Part shown: positions 26,412 to 35,144 of the stretch, piece by piece | Position numbering within the stretch: the stretch's first letter is position 1 | Layout: each line of letters begins with the position of its first letter | Origin: Bacilli bacterium | GTDB lineage: Bacteria > Bacillota_I > Bacilli_A > RF39 > UBA660 | Length of the DNA stretch: 45,169 bases | Direction: 5' to 3' | Assembly: GCA_017510225.1 (NCBI GenBank) | Contig: JAFWNS010000018.1 | Coordinates: 1-45,169, forward strand | The notes under the pieces: generated by a model | Seen by the model: the letters and a program-made list of their open reading frames with translations, nothing else | Told to the model about the DNA's origin: nothing | Databases searched by the model: none | Translations under genes and position numbers: made by a program

Positions 26412-26644
26412 TTTTTCACGTCCTTTTTATTTTTTATTGGTACTGGATCATATCCATGTTTTCTAGAAAATGGATTACATCTTAATATTCTTTTAATACT
26501 TAAGTAACTTCCTTTAATAGAACCATACTCAGTAATAGCTTCTATTGCATAATTAGAACAAGTTGGTTGAAATCGACATCTATTGTGAAAATTACCAGGT
26601 ATTTTTTGGTAAGTACGAATTAGAAATATTAAAATTTTTTTCAT
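26408..26644 (-). CDS. yidD: Membrane protein insertion efficiency factor YidD
   Basis: 78 residues. The start at 26644 fits GGGTGAAATT before the ATG and gives the usual [14 protein letters not shown] start; an earlier ATG (26668) lacks such a site. Motifs: [15 protein letters not shown] and [16 protein letters not shown], the conserved Cys-containing core of YidD. It helps YidC-dependent membrane insertion from the cytoplasmic side. In many genomes it lies with rnpA-yidC; here it is paired with a binding-protein gene instead. Confidence 0.93.
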   Translation of the reverse strand: MKKILIFLIRTYQKIPGNFHNRCRFQPTCSNYAIEAITEYGSIKGSYLSIKRILRCNPFSRKHGYDPVPIKNKKDVKK

Positions 26645-26681
26645 AATTTCACCCATTCTAATTATCATTACTCGTATAATA

Positions 26682-26710
26682 ATTCTACTATATTTTTCTT
26701 AAAATAGCAA
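26682..26710 (-). promoter_or_regulatory. Sigma-A promoter for yidD
   Basis: On the minus strand: TTGCTA (26710-26705), 17-base spacer, TAGAAT (26687-26682). It is divergent from the rnc promoter. Confidence 0.6.
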
Positions 26711-26737
26711 TTATAAGTGTACTATTTTTGTTTTTTT

Positions 26738-26746
26738 TGGTATACT
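26738..26746 (+). promoter_or_regulatory. Extended -10 promoter for rnc
   Basis: TGGTATACT, TATACT at 26741-26746. Transcription would begin near 26753, after the first ATG (26751); this supports the ATG at 26763 as the start of rnc. Confidence 0.55.
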
Positions 26747-26762
26747 TAACATGGTGAAGAAA

Positions 26763-27428
26763 ATGGAAAAACTATTTAAAAAACTTGGTATTAAACCTAA
26801 GGATATGAAATTATATAATACAGCGTTTGCACATAGTTCTTATGCAAATGAACATAAAGCTAAAAGTGATTATGAAAGATTAGAATTTTTAGGTGATGCA
26901 GTTGTTGATTTAGCGGTTGCAGATTATTTATATTCTAATAATATAGATAATGAAGGTGAAATGACTAAAATTAAAGCTAGTTATGTATGTGAGAATGCTT
27001 TATATGAGTATTCTATATCTTTAAAATTAAATGAATATTTAAAAGTTGGCCATGGAGAAGAAAAAGAAGGTGGAAAATATAAGAAAGCTATTGTTGCGGA
27101 TATATTTGAAGCTTTAATGGGTGCAATTTATTTAGATTTAGGTTATGCGACTGCTAAGAATGTTATATTAAAGATAATAGTTCCATATATAGAAAATCCT
27201 AAAATAGCCTTTTTTAATGATTATAAGAGTGCTTTACAGGAATATGTACAAGCAGAACAAAAACAACTTCACTATGAATTAGTTAATGAAGAAGGTCCAG
27301 CTCATAAGAAAGTATTTACTGTTCATGTAAAAATAGATGATATTACATATGGAGTAGGAAAACAGGGGTCTAAGAAAGAAGCAGAACAAGAAGCTGCTAA
27401 AAATGCTATTGATAAAATAGCTCTTTAA
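26763..27428 (+). CDS. rnc: Ribonuclease III
   Basis: 221 residues from ATG 26763 (GGTGAAG as Shine-Dalgarno, 26753-26759). The RNase III signature ERLEFLGDAVVDL gives the metal-binding acids, with DIFEALMGAIYLD as the second set. A dsRNA-binding domain (about 152-221) with GSKKEAEQEAAKNAI ends the protein. It cuts double-stranded RNA in rRNA and mRNA processing. It is monocistronic or read into the next gene, which has its own promoter; the downstream RNase J-like gene completes an RNA-processing group. Confidence 0.96.
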   Translation: MEKLFKKLGIKPKDMKLYNTAFAHSSYANEHKAKSDYERLEFLGDAVVDLAVADYLYSNNIDNEGEMTKIKASYVCENALYEYSISLKLNEYLKVGHGEEKEGGKYKKAIVADIFEALMGAIYLDLGYATAKNVILKIIVPYIENPKIAFFNDYKSALQEYVQAEQKQLHYELVNEEGPAHKKVFTVHVKIDDITYGVGKQGSKKEAEQEAAKNAIDKIAL

Positions 27429-27457
27429 TTGATTATATTAGATAAATATGTTATAAT
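27429..27457 (+). promoter_or_regulatory. Sigma-A promoter for 27487-rnjB
   Basis: TTGATT (27429-27434), 17-base spacer, TATAAT (27452-27457) with TGT before it (extended -10). It starts just after the rnc stop. Confidence 0.75.
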
Positions 27458-27486
27458 ACTTGTGCTTTTGCAAGGGGGTTATTTGC

Positions 27487-27978
27487 ATGCAAGAAGACAA
27501 CTTTTTTGAATATGTTTTTAGTGTGTTAGAAAAAGATGAGAAAAATAATAGAGAAGATTTAGTTAATATGTTACTTGCAGATTGTACAATTATTTATGAT
27601 TATAATTTAGTAAGTTTAGTAAATGATCAGAAAAAAATGAATGATATGCAATGTAATAGTTTAAAACTTGTTAAAGAAAAGTTTAAAGATAAGAATGTTT
27701 CTGTTGATGAACTTAAAGAAAGTCTTAATATTATTGTTAGTAATAATTTATTAGAAAGATTACATTGTAGTACTATTAAGTTATTATCATTAACTAAAAA
27801 TTGGGATGATGAAAGTTTTAAACAATTAAAACCTTTAGTAAAACCAGTAATTGATTTTTGTGATTCTGATCCTAAAAACAGTGATGAATTTTTCTTAGAT
27901 TTAATTATTAAAAATCAAGAATATTATAAGGAATTTGAAAAAAATGAAAAGAAATTAGTAAAAGAAAGGAGTAAATAA
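27487..27978 (+). CDS. Unknown acidic helical protein upstream of the RNase J-like gene
   Basis: 163 residues from ATG 27487, with AAGGGGG at 27472. No membrane segment or signal peptide; the sequence is helix-rich, charged, with a few Cys. I recognise no family. The start site lies in a small inverted repeat (TGCAA 27469-27473 with TTGCA 27483-27487) which would put the Shine-Dalgarno in the loop. Its stop overlaps the start of the RNase J-like gene by one base, so a shared role with it is a fair guess and no more. Confidence 0.7.
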   Translation: MQEDNFFEYVFSVLEKDEKNNREDLVNMLLADCTIIYDYNLVSLVNDQKKMNDMQCNSLKLVKEKFKDKNVSVDELKESLNIIVSNNLLERLHCSTIKLLSLTKNWDDESFKQLKPLVKPVIDFCDSDPKNSDEFFLDLIIKNQEYYKEFEKNEKKLVKERSK

Positions 27979-29630
27979 TGAGTAAAATAAGAATATTTAG
28001 TTTAGGGGGACTTAATGAAGACGGTAAAAACATGTATATTGTTGATGTAGATAATGATATATATGTATTTGATGCAGGAATAAAATATGATAATGATATT
28101 AATTTAGGTATAGATTATATTATTCCTAATTTTGATTATTTAATAAAGAATAAAGATAGAATAAAGGGTATATTTTTAACACATGGACATGAAAGTCATA
28201 TGGGGGCTGTTGTAGATATATTAGAAGCAATCCCAAATGTAGCTGTTTATGGTACTAAACTTACTTTAGATATTGTTAAGAGTGATATTGATAGTGAAAA
28301 ACTTAAAGATTATAACTTTAAAGTAATTAGACCTCATTCTAAAATAGAATTTGGTAAGAATTGTATTTTTCCTATTAGTGTAACTCATTCTATACCAGAT
28401 GCAGTATGTTATGTTTTATATACTCCAGATGGTGCTATTGTATATACAGGAGACTTTGTGTTTGATTCAACTATGAAAGGTGCTTATAAGACTGATATTG
28501 GTAAACTTGCTTATGTTGGTAAACAAGGTGTTTTATGTTTAATGGCTGAATCTATTTATGCAGATAAACTAGGACATACTAGTCCTAATAATAGAGTGTC
28601 TGATTTTATTAGAGAAGTATTAAGAAAGAATGAAAATAGAATAATTGCGACTATTTTCCCAGCTCATTTTTATAGAATACAAGAAATATTTGATGAAGTA
28701 TCTAAAACACATAGAAAAATAGTAGTAATGGGTAAAAGATTACAAGAAATGATTAATAATTCTATAGATAATGGTTATTTAAGTATAGATAAGAGTAGAA
28801 TTGGTAATTTAACTGATTTAGAGTTAAAAGATACAGTAGTATTAATATCTGATGAAAAAGAAAAACCATTTGCTAACTTAGAAAGAATTATTAAAGGATA
28901 TGATAAATATATTAAATTAAAAGAATCTGATACTATATTTATTACTGAACCTAGTTATCCTGGTATAGAGAAGAGAATGGCTATTATAATGGATGATATT
29001 GCTATGTTAGGAGCTAATGCTGTTAGCCTATCTAGTCATAAACATTTATTGCACCATGCTTCTCGTGAAGATTTAATGTTAATGGTAAATTTAATGAATC
29101 CTAAGTATTATTTCCCTGTCAAAGGAGAATATAGAAATCAATATGCTAATGCAGAATTAGCTGAAGAAGTGGGGGTTCCTAAAGAAAACATTATTTTAAA
29201 AGAGAATGGTGATGTAGTAGAATTTGTTAATGGAGAATTACAAAATAATAATGAACATATAGATGTAGATCAAATATTAATAGATGGTAAAAATCAAGGA
29301 GATATTGGAGATTTAGTATTAAAAGATAGAGAAATGTTATCTGAAAATGGTATTGTAATTATTAGTTGTACTTTAGATAGACAAACTAAAGAAATACTTG
29401 CTGGTCCTGAAATATTAACTAGAGGTTTTGTTTACGTAAAGGAAAGTCAAGATTTATTAGAAGATACTAAAGAAATTTCTCGTGAAGCAATTGAAAATAA
29501 TATAGAAAAAGATTCTAGTAGAGTAGATTACTCTAAAATAAAGAATGAAGTTAGAGAAAAATTAGGTAAATTCTTTTATAAGGAAACTGAGTCTAAACCT
29601 ATGATTATTACAGTTATACAAGAAGTTTAG
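27978..29630 (+). CDS. rnjB: RNase J family protein, RNase J2-like (altered active site)
   Basis: 550 residues with the metallo-beta-lactamase, beta-CASP and C-terminal domains of RNase J. The zinc site is altered: THGHESH has Ser73 in place of the Asp of THGHEDH, and PVKGEYR has Lys382 in place of the metal-binding His of PVHGEYR. His69, His71, His74, His137 (THSIPD) and Asp159 (TGDF) are kept. B. subtilis J2 is also altered at these two motifs (from memory, THGHDEN and PVNGEYR), so this fits a J2-type partner with little or no catalytic activity. A fully active J1 should be elsewhere in the genome. Confidence 0.88.
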   Translation: MSKIRIFSLGGLNEDGKNMYIVDVDNDIYVFDAGIKYDNDINLGIDYIIPNFDYLIKNKDRIKGIFLTHGHESHMGAVVDILEAIPNVAVYGTKLTLDIVKSDIDSEKLKDYNFKVIRPHSKIEFGKNCIFPISVTHSIPDAVCYVLYTPDGAIVYTGDFVFDSTMKGAYKTDIGKLAYVGKQGVLCLMAESIYADKLGHTSPNNRVSDFIREVLRKNENRIIATIFPAHFYRIQEIFDEVSKTHRKIVVMGKRLQEMINNSIDNGYLSIDKSRIGNLTDLELKDTVVLISDEKEKPFANLERIIKGYDKYIKLKESDTIFITEPSYPGIEKRMAIIMDDIAMLGANAVSLSSHKHLLHHASREDLMLMVNLMNPKYYFPVKGEYRNQYANAELAEEVGVPKENIILKENGDVVEFVNGELQNNNEHIDVDQILIDGKNQGDIGDLVLKDREMLSENGIVIISCTLDRQTKEILAGPEILTRGFVYVKESQDLLEDTKEISREAIENNIEKDSSRVDYSKIKNEVREKLGKFFYKETESKPMIITVIQEV

Positions 29631-29641
29631 CGACTTCTTTT
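29620..29641 (+). terminator. Hairpin between rnjB and tRNA-Arg
   Basis: AAGAAGT (29620-29626) pairs with ACTTCTT (29633-29639), then a short T run. The tRNA begins at 29644 with no room for a promoter, so either this hairpin leaks or the tRNA is made by readthrough and processing. Confidence 0.55.
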
Positions 29642-29643
29642 AT

Positions 29644-29720
29644 GTTTCCGTAGCTCAGCTGGATAGAGCAATCGCCTCCTAAGCGATAGGTCGGGAGTTC
29701 AAATCTCCCCGGGAACACCA
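29644..29720 (+). tRNA. tRNA-Arg (anticodon CCU)
   Basis: 77 bases ending in an encoded CCA. Acceptor GTTTCCG (29644-29650) pairs with CGGGAAC; the anticodon stem ATCGC/GCGAT encloses CTCCTAA, giving anticodon CCT (reads AGG). The T arm has TTCAAAT. It directly follows the RNase J-like gene and seems to be co-transcribed with it. Confidence 0.95.
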
Positions 29721-29750
29721 TTAAAATATTAACTAAAATATATAAATATA

Positions 29751-29759
29751 TGATATAAT
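29751..29759 (+). promoter_or_regulatory. Extended -10 promoter for the unknown operon
   Basis: TGATATAAT with TATAAT at 29754-29759. Its last bases overlap an in-frame ATG at 29758, which therefore cannot be the start of the gene; ATG 29779 is used. Confidence 0.6.
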
Positions 29760-29778
29760 GTTGTTAGGATGTGATGAT

Positions 29779-30363
29779 ATGAAAGTAATTGATTATAATG
29801 ATGTATTAGAATTAATGAAAAATGATAAGGAGAAGTTTAAAAAAGCATTAGTTAATTTCTCTGAAAAAGAAAAGACTAATAAGTACTATAAGTTATATTC
29901 ACAACTTATTAAGTTTTCTGATGATGAATTAATAGATATGGAAAATGAATATTACAAAAAAATTACTAATAGAAAACTTAATGAAAAAGAAAAAATAAAA
30001 TATGATATAAAATATATTGAAAAATCATTAGAAGATCGATTAAAAGATAATTATAGTGATAAAGATCAAGAAATTTTACGTATATTATCTAATATTGAAA
30101 TGCGTCTAAATAAAGAAAGTTTAACTATGAAAGACATAGACAGAATGAAAAGGTCGTTAGTATCATTTGAAACTGATTATAATTTAGATATAAGTTTTTT
30201 AACTACCTTTTCTGATATGTATTATGATATTTTAACAAATAAGTTTCTTGATACAATAAAGGAATCTAATAAAGTTGATAAGTCTGATAATCTTAATTAT
30301 AATGAAGGACTTCATCTAGATGAAGTAAAAAAAGAAAAAGTAAATAAGGGTAGAGGAAAATAG
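29779..30363 (+). CDS. Unknown helical protein, first gene of a four-gene operon
   Basis: 194 residues from ATG 29779 (GGATGTGATG before it). Cytoplasmic, very charged, almost fully helical by composition; residues about 60-135 look like a coiled coil. The tail is basic (KKEKVNKGRGK). I recognise no family. It is followed after four bases by a 621-residue gene, and the operon's genes have tightly spaced or overlapping ends. Similar Lys/Gly-rich endings occur in the next two proteins (KGKGSDLT, KGKGSGK), which hints at a common origin or common binding partner. Confidence 0.7.
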   Translation: MKVIDYNDVLELMKNDKEKFKKALVNFSEKEKTNKYYKLYSQLIKFSDDELIDMENEYYKKITNRKLNEKEKIKYDIKYIEKSLEDRLKDNYSDKDQEILRILSNIEMRLNKESLTMKDIDRMKRSLVSFETDYNLDISFLTTFSDMYYDILTNKFLDTIKESNKVDKSDNLNYNEGLHLDEVKKEKVNKGRGK

Positions 30364-30367
30364 TGAT

Positions 30368-32233
30368 ATGGAAGCGGTTATTAATATTATTGTAAGTAAA
30401 ATTAAAGATATTAAAGATTCTAAGAGTACATTGGAAATATCTTTTAATTCAATAGTTCGTAATATGAAGGCGATAGATAAGTTTAATTCTGATCCTGATA
30501 GTATAGATATTGAATTAATGAATAGTATAGTTCCTGGAAATATGAAGAATCAAGAATATGATCTAGTTATAACACTAGTTGGACAGTATAAAAAACATAG
30601 TGAAGAATCTCAAGTTAAGACTGCTAGAGATAACTTAAAAAAAATTACTACTAAATTAGAGAAAGCGTATGAAAAAGATAAGAAAAAAATTAGTGATGAA
30701 ATTAAGTTATTGGATAAGATGATGGAAAGCTATGTAGATGCTCAGTCATTTCTTGAAAACTATTCTGATCAAGTATATGTAAAAGAAGATGAACTTTTAT
30801 CTTTATATGAAGTTTTATCTAGTTTAGGTGCTGATGATAGTATTGTTAAATTTTTCTTATCAGTAGCTAAAAACAATGCTGCTATAGAAATTGAAGCAGC
30901 TAAAGCTAGAGAAGCAGAGAAAGAAACTGAAATTGATCCAAGTTTAGAAGAGATGAAAAGTGCTCATGCTAGTATGATTTCTAATGTTTATGATACAAAA
31001 CTTAAAGATAGTTTATTTGAGAAAAAGCAACAAATTATGATTAGATATAGAAATTTTCTTAAAAATCACGAATATATGCCGGATGAATTATTTGAGCAAG
31101 TTGCTAGAATACTTGATAATATTGAAGAACTAGTTAATGATGCTAATATAAATGAAATGGATAATAGTTTTATTGCAGAAAATGATTTTGATATGATTGA
31201 GTGTTATGAGGATGAGAAAGAATTGTTACTTGCTTTTGTTACTGCTATTTTAAAATCTCATGATGATGAAGATGTTTTAGGTGTAAGTAGAATTATTGAA
31301 TCATATAAGAGAAACCCTATAATAACTCCAGATAAAATATTATATGCTGAAAATAGATTAGAAGAATCTGATATTTTATCTGCTGCTGCAGAAATAAAGG
31401 AATCACATCTTGAAAGAGGTAATTATAATCAATTAAGTTCTTATAGTACTCTTTCTGATACTGAGACTATTGAAGAAAATCTAAAACATTCTAATATTGA
31501 TTCAATTGAGTTTGTTAAATTTACAAAAGAAAAAGAAATAATGTCTTTATTTGATAATATAGAAGGAAATATTAGGAATCGTAATCTTGAATATGATTTA
31601 GATTCTAAAATAGAAGAATTAAATAGTTTAATTATTGATTATAATGAATTAGATGAATTAAATGAAGAAATGAATAAAGATAACAAAGAAAATGGTTTAT
31701 ATGGAGAAGGTTTTGAGAATTACGTTGTGTTCTTAGATCCGGAAGTTTTTGTTGAAAATTATCAAAATATGGTTAATTCTCATGCGGAAAAACTTTCTAG
31801 TAGTTCTATTCAAACTCCATTTAGTAAACTGACAAAAAAAGATATTGTAGATTTACAAAATATAAGATTTTCTAAGAATATTCATACCGGTAAAGGCACA
31901 CCAAATAGTTATTCTATAAAAGATTTAACAGGAAGATATGCAACATTTGGTTATAAGGTATTAGAGTGTGGTAAATTTAATAATCACCATGTTATTGTTG
32001 TTATTTTACCATCTTATAGGTATGCTGATGGTAATAAGAGAAGTAAGGCTCTTAGAGAAAATATTAAATTATATGAACAAAATATTGAAAAATATAAAGA
32101 ATTGGAAAGAATATTCTCTAATAATGCTACTCCAGAAGAACAACAAAGAGCTCTACAATTAATTGAAGAAGGAATAGAAATGTATGATAAATTAACTTCT
32201 ATTACTAAGGGCAAAGGAAGTGATTTAACATGA
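30368..32233 (+). CDS. Unknown large cytoplasmic helical protein
   Basis: 621 residues, no signal or membrane segment. Residues about 80-180 hold long Lys/Glu-rich helices (coiled-coil-like), then an Ala/Glu-rich stretch near 170-190 and further helical repeats. A more ordered C-terminal part (about 480-580) has the sequence YSIKDLTGRYATFGYKVLE and HHVIVVILPSYRYADGNKR, alternating strand and helix; this is the only segment that looks like a compact alpha/beta domain, loosely like RelE/HigB-type folds, but that is a guess. Its stop overlaps the next start (ATGA). No family is recognised. Confidence 0.7.
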   Translation: MEAVINIIVSKIKDIKDSKSTLEISFNSIVRNMKAIDKFNSDPDSIDIELMNSIVPGNMKNQEYDLVITLVGQYKKHSEESQVKTARDNLKKITTKLEKAYEKDKKKISDEIKLLDKMMESYVDAQSFLENYSDQVYVKEDELLSLYEVLSSLGADDSIVKFFLSVAKNNAAIEIEAAKAREAEKETEIDPSLEEMKSAHASMISNVYDTKLKDSLFEKKQQIMIRYRNFLKNHEYMPDELFEQVARILDNIEELVNDANINEMDNSFIAENDFDMIECYEDEKELLLAFVTAILKSHDDEDVLGVSRIIESYKRNPIITPDKILYAENRLEESDILSAAAEIKESHLERGNYNQLSSYSTLSDTETIEENLKHSNIDSIEFVKFTKEKEIMSLFDNIEGNIRNRNLEYDLDSKIEELNSLIIDYNELDELNEEMNKDNKENGLYGEGFENYVVFLDPEVFVENYQNMVNSHAEKLSSSSIQTPFSKLTKKDIVDLQNIRFSKNIHTGKGTPNSYSIKDLTGRYATFGYKVLECGKFNNHHVIVVILPSYRYADGNKRSKALRENIKLYEQNIEKYKELERIFSNNATPEEQQRALQLIEEGIEMYDKLTSITKGKGSDLT

Positions 32234-33954
32234 TAAATAAATTTATTGATAGTTTAAAGAATTCTAAAGAAGAAGCAAAAAAACAATTGGAAAATTTAAA
32301 AAATAGTAAGGTTGATAGAAAATTAATTGATTTATTGAGTGATGTTTTGGATGGTAAAGAAATTAATGAAAAAATTGATGAAGATGAGATTAAAAAATAT
32401 ATAGAAAATGAAAATTTTACAGATGAAGAGATAAGAAAATTGGATTTCGTAATCTTTATAATTAATAAAAGTAATATCCGCATGGATGAATCACAAAGGA
32501 GTCTTTGTGATAAGATTAAAAAGACTATTGAAAAAAGATTAGCTAAAGAGAAAGATATTTCAAAATTAGAAAAACAAATTGAATTATCTGATAAGGTTAT
32601 TGAAGATTTGTCTGAAAAGAAACATTTTGAAAGATTTGATGATTTAGAAGAATTATTAAATTCTATTGATATGTCTAATGAGGATAAATTGGAAGTATTA
32701 AAATCAATTACTATTTCTAATATTCATAAATCTGACTCATTAGAAATATCTAATGAAGAGTTGGTGCCTGAAGGTAAAGTTATTAAGTTGTTTTCTAATT
32801 ATGGATTGGATTATAATAAATTATCTGATGAATTAAAATTGAGATTAAGAAAGAATGTAAATTTAGAAAATGCTGATGATTTGCTTTCTTTACTTAAAAA
32901 CAAAGAAATTGATTACAAAGATATTTATAAAAGAAGTGGTTCTATATTTGTTGCTTTCTTATGTAAATCAAGTAGTGAAATTGTTTTAGGGTTAGAAAAA
33001 TCATGTAATAAATATGGAATAGATTTTAAAGCTGTTGTTAAAAAGTGTGCACTAGTATTGTATCCTAATACGGGTACTGGTTCATATGTTAAACATAAGA
33101 AATATGGAAATTCTGGAAAGCACTATGAATCAGGTTCTGGCGCATCTAACTATTTTGAGGATAATGGAGCATCTAACTATTTTGAGGATAATATTGAGTT
33201 TTTAGATTCTATAGGAATAGATGTTAAACATGCATATGAAAAGAATCAAAAAATATTTATAACTAATCCTGATGTATTAAAGAGAAATTATTATACGCTT
33301 ACTAATGTTTATATGCTGAATATAACTGATATAGGTGTTGGAATATTCTCTTCAAGAGCAATCGAAAATTTTGATAGGTATATTGAAGCTAGTCCTTTAG
33401 GTTATGATTATATTAACGAAAATAATAGTTTCTTATGTAATAGTGGAGAATTAGATATTCTTAAGATAAAATTTAGTGAGCAAGAATATCCAGGGGAATT
33501 ATTTAAGATAACTTCTACTGGAAAACTTCAAAAGGATAAAATAACTGTTTATGATATGTTACCAAATAATCCTTTAACTCTTCAGGAAGCTATTGGTATT
33601 TCTGAAACTCATAATAGAGAAAAACAGAGATCTAGAAGTGAAAGATATGGATATATTGATATTAAGCCATTAGATAGTATTCCTTCAAATGTATTTAATC
33701 AAAAGTGGATAAAACTTATTGAAAGAAAAAATAAATATGATGAATTTACTTATATGTTTAATGGTACTAGAATATCAAGACCTAAAGTATTAAGAGTATG
33801 TGCTCATCTTTTAAATGATGTTGAGAATCTTAATCCTGCTATGATTAAATATGCTTTAGCGTATAATTCTATATTGAATGATCAAGATGTAGATAATATA
33901 GAAGATTTTCAAAATGCATTAAAGAAAGAAAAAGGTAAAGGGAGTGGAAAATAG
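32230..33954 (+). CDS. Unknown helical-repeat protein with a recent 27-base duplication
   Basis: 574 residues, cytoplasmic. The N-terminal 150 residues are Lys/Glu-rich and helical. From about 175 on there are repeated units of the type Y.id......k...f........v..gle, like mTERF-type helical repeats. A stretch of 24 bases (33142-33165) is repeated exactly at 33169-33192, giving ASNYFEDN twice. The C-terminus ends in a KGKGSGK tail. No known family. The gene starts inside the stop of the previous one and ends in the start of the next, so the operon is translationally coupled. Confidence 0.7.
   Translation: MINKFIDSLKNSKEEAKKQLENLKNSKVDRKLIDLLSDVLDGKEINEKIDEDEIKKYIENENFTDEEIRKLDFVIFIINKSNIRMDESQRSLCDKIKKTIEKRLAKEKDISKLEKQIELSDKVIEDLSEKKHFERFDDLEELLNSIDMSNEDKLEVLKSITISNIHKSDSLEISNEELVPEGKVIKLFSNYGLDYNKLSDELKLRLRKNVNLENADDLLSLLKNKEIDYKDIYKRSGSIFVAFLCKSSSEIVLGLEKSCNKYGIDFKAVVKKCALVLYPNTGTGSYVKHKKYGNSGKHYESGSGASNYFEDNGASNYFEDNIEFLDSIGIDVKHAYEKNQKIFITNPDVLKRNYYTLTNVYMLNITDIGVGIFSSRAIENFDRYIEASPLGYDYINENNSFLCNSGELDILKIKFSEQEYPGELFKITSTGKLQKDKITVYDMLPNNPLTLQEAIGISETHNREKQRSRSERYGYIDIKPLDSIPSNVFNQKWIKLIERKNKYDEFTYMFNGTRISRPKVLRVCAHLLNDVENLNPAMIKYALAYNSILNDQDVDNIEDFQNALKKEKGKGSGK
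33142..33192 (+). repeat. Exact 24-base tandem repeat with period 27
   Basis: GCATCTAACTATTTTGAGGA plus TAAT is found at 33142-33165 and again at 33169-33192, in frame, inside the unknown 32230 gene. Confidence 0.95.
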
Positions 33955-34253
33955 TGGATAATTTACTTAGTATTGGTATAAAACAAAGTATTATAGATAA
34001 AATGCTAGAAGAAAATGATGAAGTAATAGTAGCTAATTTAGATTATAATTTTGATACTGTTGCGAGAATATTAAAGAAATTATCTTTTCTAGATAGTAAA
34101 GTATTATCTGATATATTAATATATTATAATGATATATTCTTTATAGATTATGAAGATTTTGAAAAAAGATTTAATTCTGTTAACATAGATTTAGTTAAAG
34201 ATGATATTAATAGAAATCCACTTGTTTTATATGAAATCTTAAATATTGCTTAA
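33954..34253 (+). CDS. Small unknown protein, same repeat type as its neighbour
   Basis: 99 residues, GTG start at 33954 (overlaps the previous TAG by one base; GGGAGTGG upstream). Helical, with ILKKLSFLDSKVLSDILIYYN and FEKRFNSVNIDLVKDDINRN units similar in spacing to the repeats in the 32230 product. It may be a detached last repeat of that protein. Last gene of the operon, closed by a strong terminator. Confidence 0.65.
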   Translation: MDNLLSIGIKQSIIDKMLEENDEVIVANLDYNFDTVARILKKLSFLDSKVLSDILIYYNDIFFIDYEDFEKRFNSVNIDLVKDDINRNPLVLYEILNIA

Positions 34254-34277
34254 AAAAGACATTTAGTGTCTTTTTTT
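34252..34277 (+). terminator. Terminator of the unknown operon
   Basis: AAAAAAGACA (34252-34261) pairs with TGTCTTTTTT (34267-34276), five-base loop, long T run. Confidence 0.85.
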
Positions 34278-34287
34278 ATTTATATAC

Positions 34288-34316
34288 TTGTAATCTATAT
34301 ATTCTTATGTTATAGT
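34288..34316 (+). promoter_or_regulatory. Sigma-A promoter for the 34344 gene
   Basis: TTGTAA (34288-34293), 17-base spacer, TATAGT (34311-34316) with TGT before it. Confidence 0.7.
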
Positions 34317-34343
34317 ATATTGCACTTTGGGGGATAGATTAAT

Positions 34344-35096
34344 ATGCACACAACTGAATTTAGATGCAAATTAGAAGATTTTAAAACGGAAATTGAAAAT
34401 AGAGGATATACTGAAAAAGAAGATTTTATTAAACTATTAAATTATTATTATGATTTATCAGTATTAGATTTTTGTTATTTAAAAGAAGCTTATAAAAATA
34501 AGAATAGTAGAAAAGATTATACTAAGAATGGTTTATATAAAAATAATTCTCATAAAGTTATAGAGCAATTATATTCTGTAGAAGATGAAGAAGTGTTAAG
34601 TGATGGGAGAGTTTTAAAATCTTTTGGTAATAGTAGAGGAAGAAATTTATATGAATCTCAAGAATTATTAAGAAATATTACAAATATACTTAAAATTGAT
34701 AATGAAGAATTTTTTGAGAATAATAATTTGAATAATTTATTTATATATTTAGATATGATTAGTTTTACTGGAACAGCTATGGTAGGTAATTTATTTAGAG
34801 ATTTTGTTACTAATAATATTACTGTAGCTTATGATTTATATAATAATAATGAAGTAAATAAAAAAGAGGTTAATATCATAAAACATTTAGATATACCAGA
34901 AAGATTTAATCATAAACATCTTAGATATAGTAATAAGAAAGAAACTAGTTTTGAATTTGGTCCTGTTAAGTATACTTATACTGGTGATAATGAGTTAAAT
35001 AAGATTGATGATATTATATATAGTATGTATATACGTAATATTGATCAATATGAAGAAAGTTTAGTAAATAAAACTATAAAAAAGGTTATGAACTAA
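34344..35096 (+). CDS. Unknown cytoplasmic protein
   Basis: 250 residues, TTTGGGGGAT as Shine-Dalgarno. No signal peptide or membrane helix. Helix-rich, Asn/Lys/Glu/Tyr-rich. The most structured part (about 80-150) has LSDGRVLKSFGNSRGRNLYESQELL. A His cluster HLDIPERFNHKHLRYS near 195-210 is notable. I recognise no family. It has its own promoter and terminator, so it is a single-gene unit between the unknown operon and the adhesins. Confidence 0.7.
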   Translation: MHTTEFRCKLEDFKTEIENRGYTEKEDFIKLLNYYYDLSVLDFCYLKEAYKNKNSRKDYTKNGLYKNNSHKVIEQLYSVEDEEVLSDGRVLKSFGNSRGRNLYESQELLRNITNILKIDNEEFFENNNLNNLFIYLDMISFTGTAMVGNLFRDFVTNNITVAYDLYNNNEVNKKEVNIIKHLDIPERFNHKHLRYSNKKETSFEFGPVKYTYTGDNELNKIDDIIYSMYIRNIDQYEESLVNKTIKKVMN

Positions 35097-35110
35097 TTTT
35101 ATAGTTTTTT
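35070..35110 (+). terminator. Terminator of the 34344 gene
   Basis: AAACTATAAAA (35071-35081) pairs with TTTTATAGTTT (35097-35107); the loop holds the last codons of the gene. A run of Ts follows. Confidence 0.7.
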
Positions 35111-35111
35111 C

Positions 35112-35140
35112 TTGCATTTTTTTTATAAATATGTTATAAT
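35112..35140 (+). promoter_or_regulatory. Sigma-A promoter for adhesin 1
   Basis: TTGCAT (35112-35117), 17-base spacer, TATAAT (35135-35140) with TGT before it: a strong promoter. Confidence 0.8.
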
Positions 35141-35144
35141 ATAG

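Noticed and set aside
32014-32483. Minus-strand and alternate-frame open frames at the 30368/32230 gene junction
   Set aside because: No ribosome sites, and they overlap two coupled genes of the operon.
29644-34277. Integrated element at tRNA-Arg
   Set aside because: No integrase and no second copy of the tRNA 3' end is seen downstream; composition matches the flanks.
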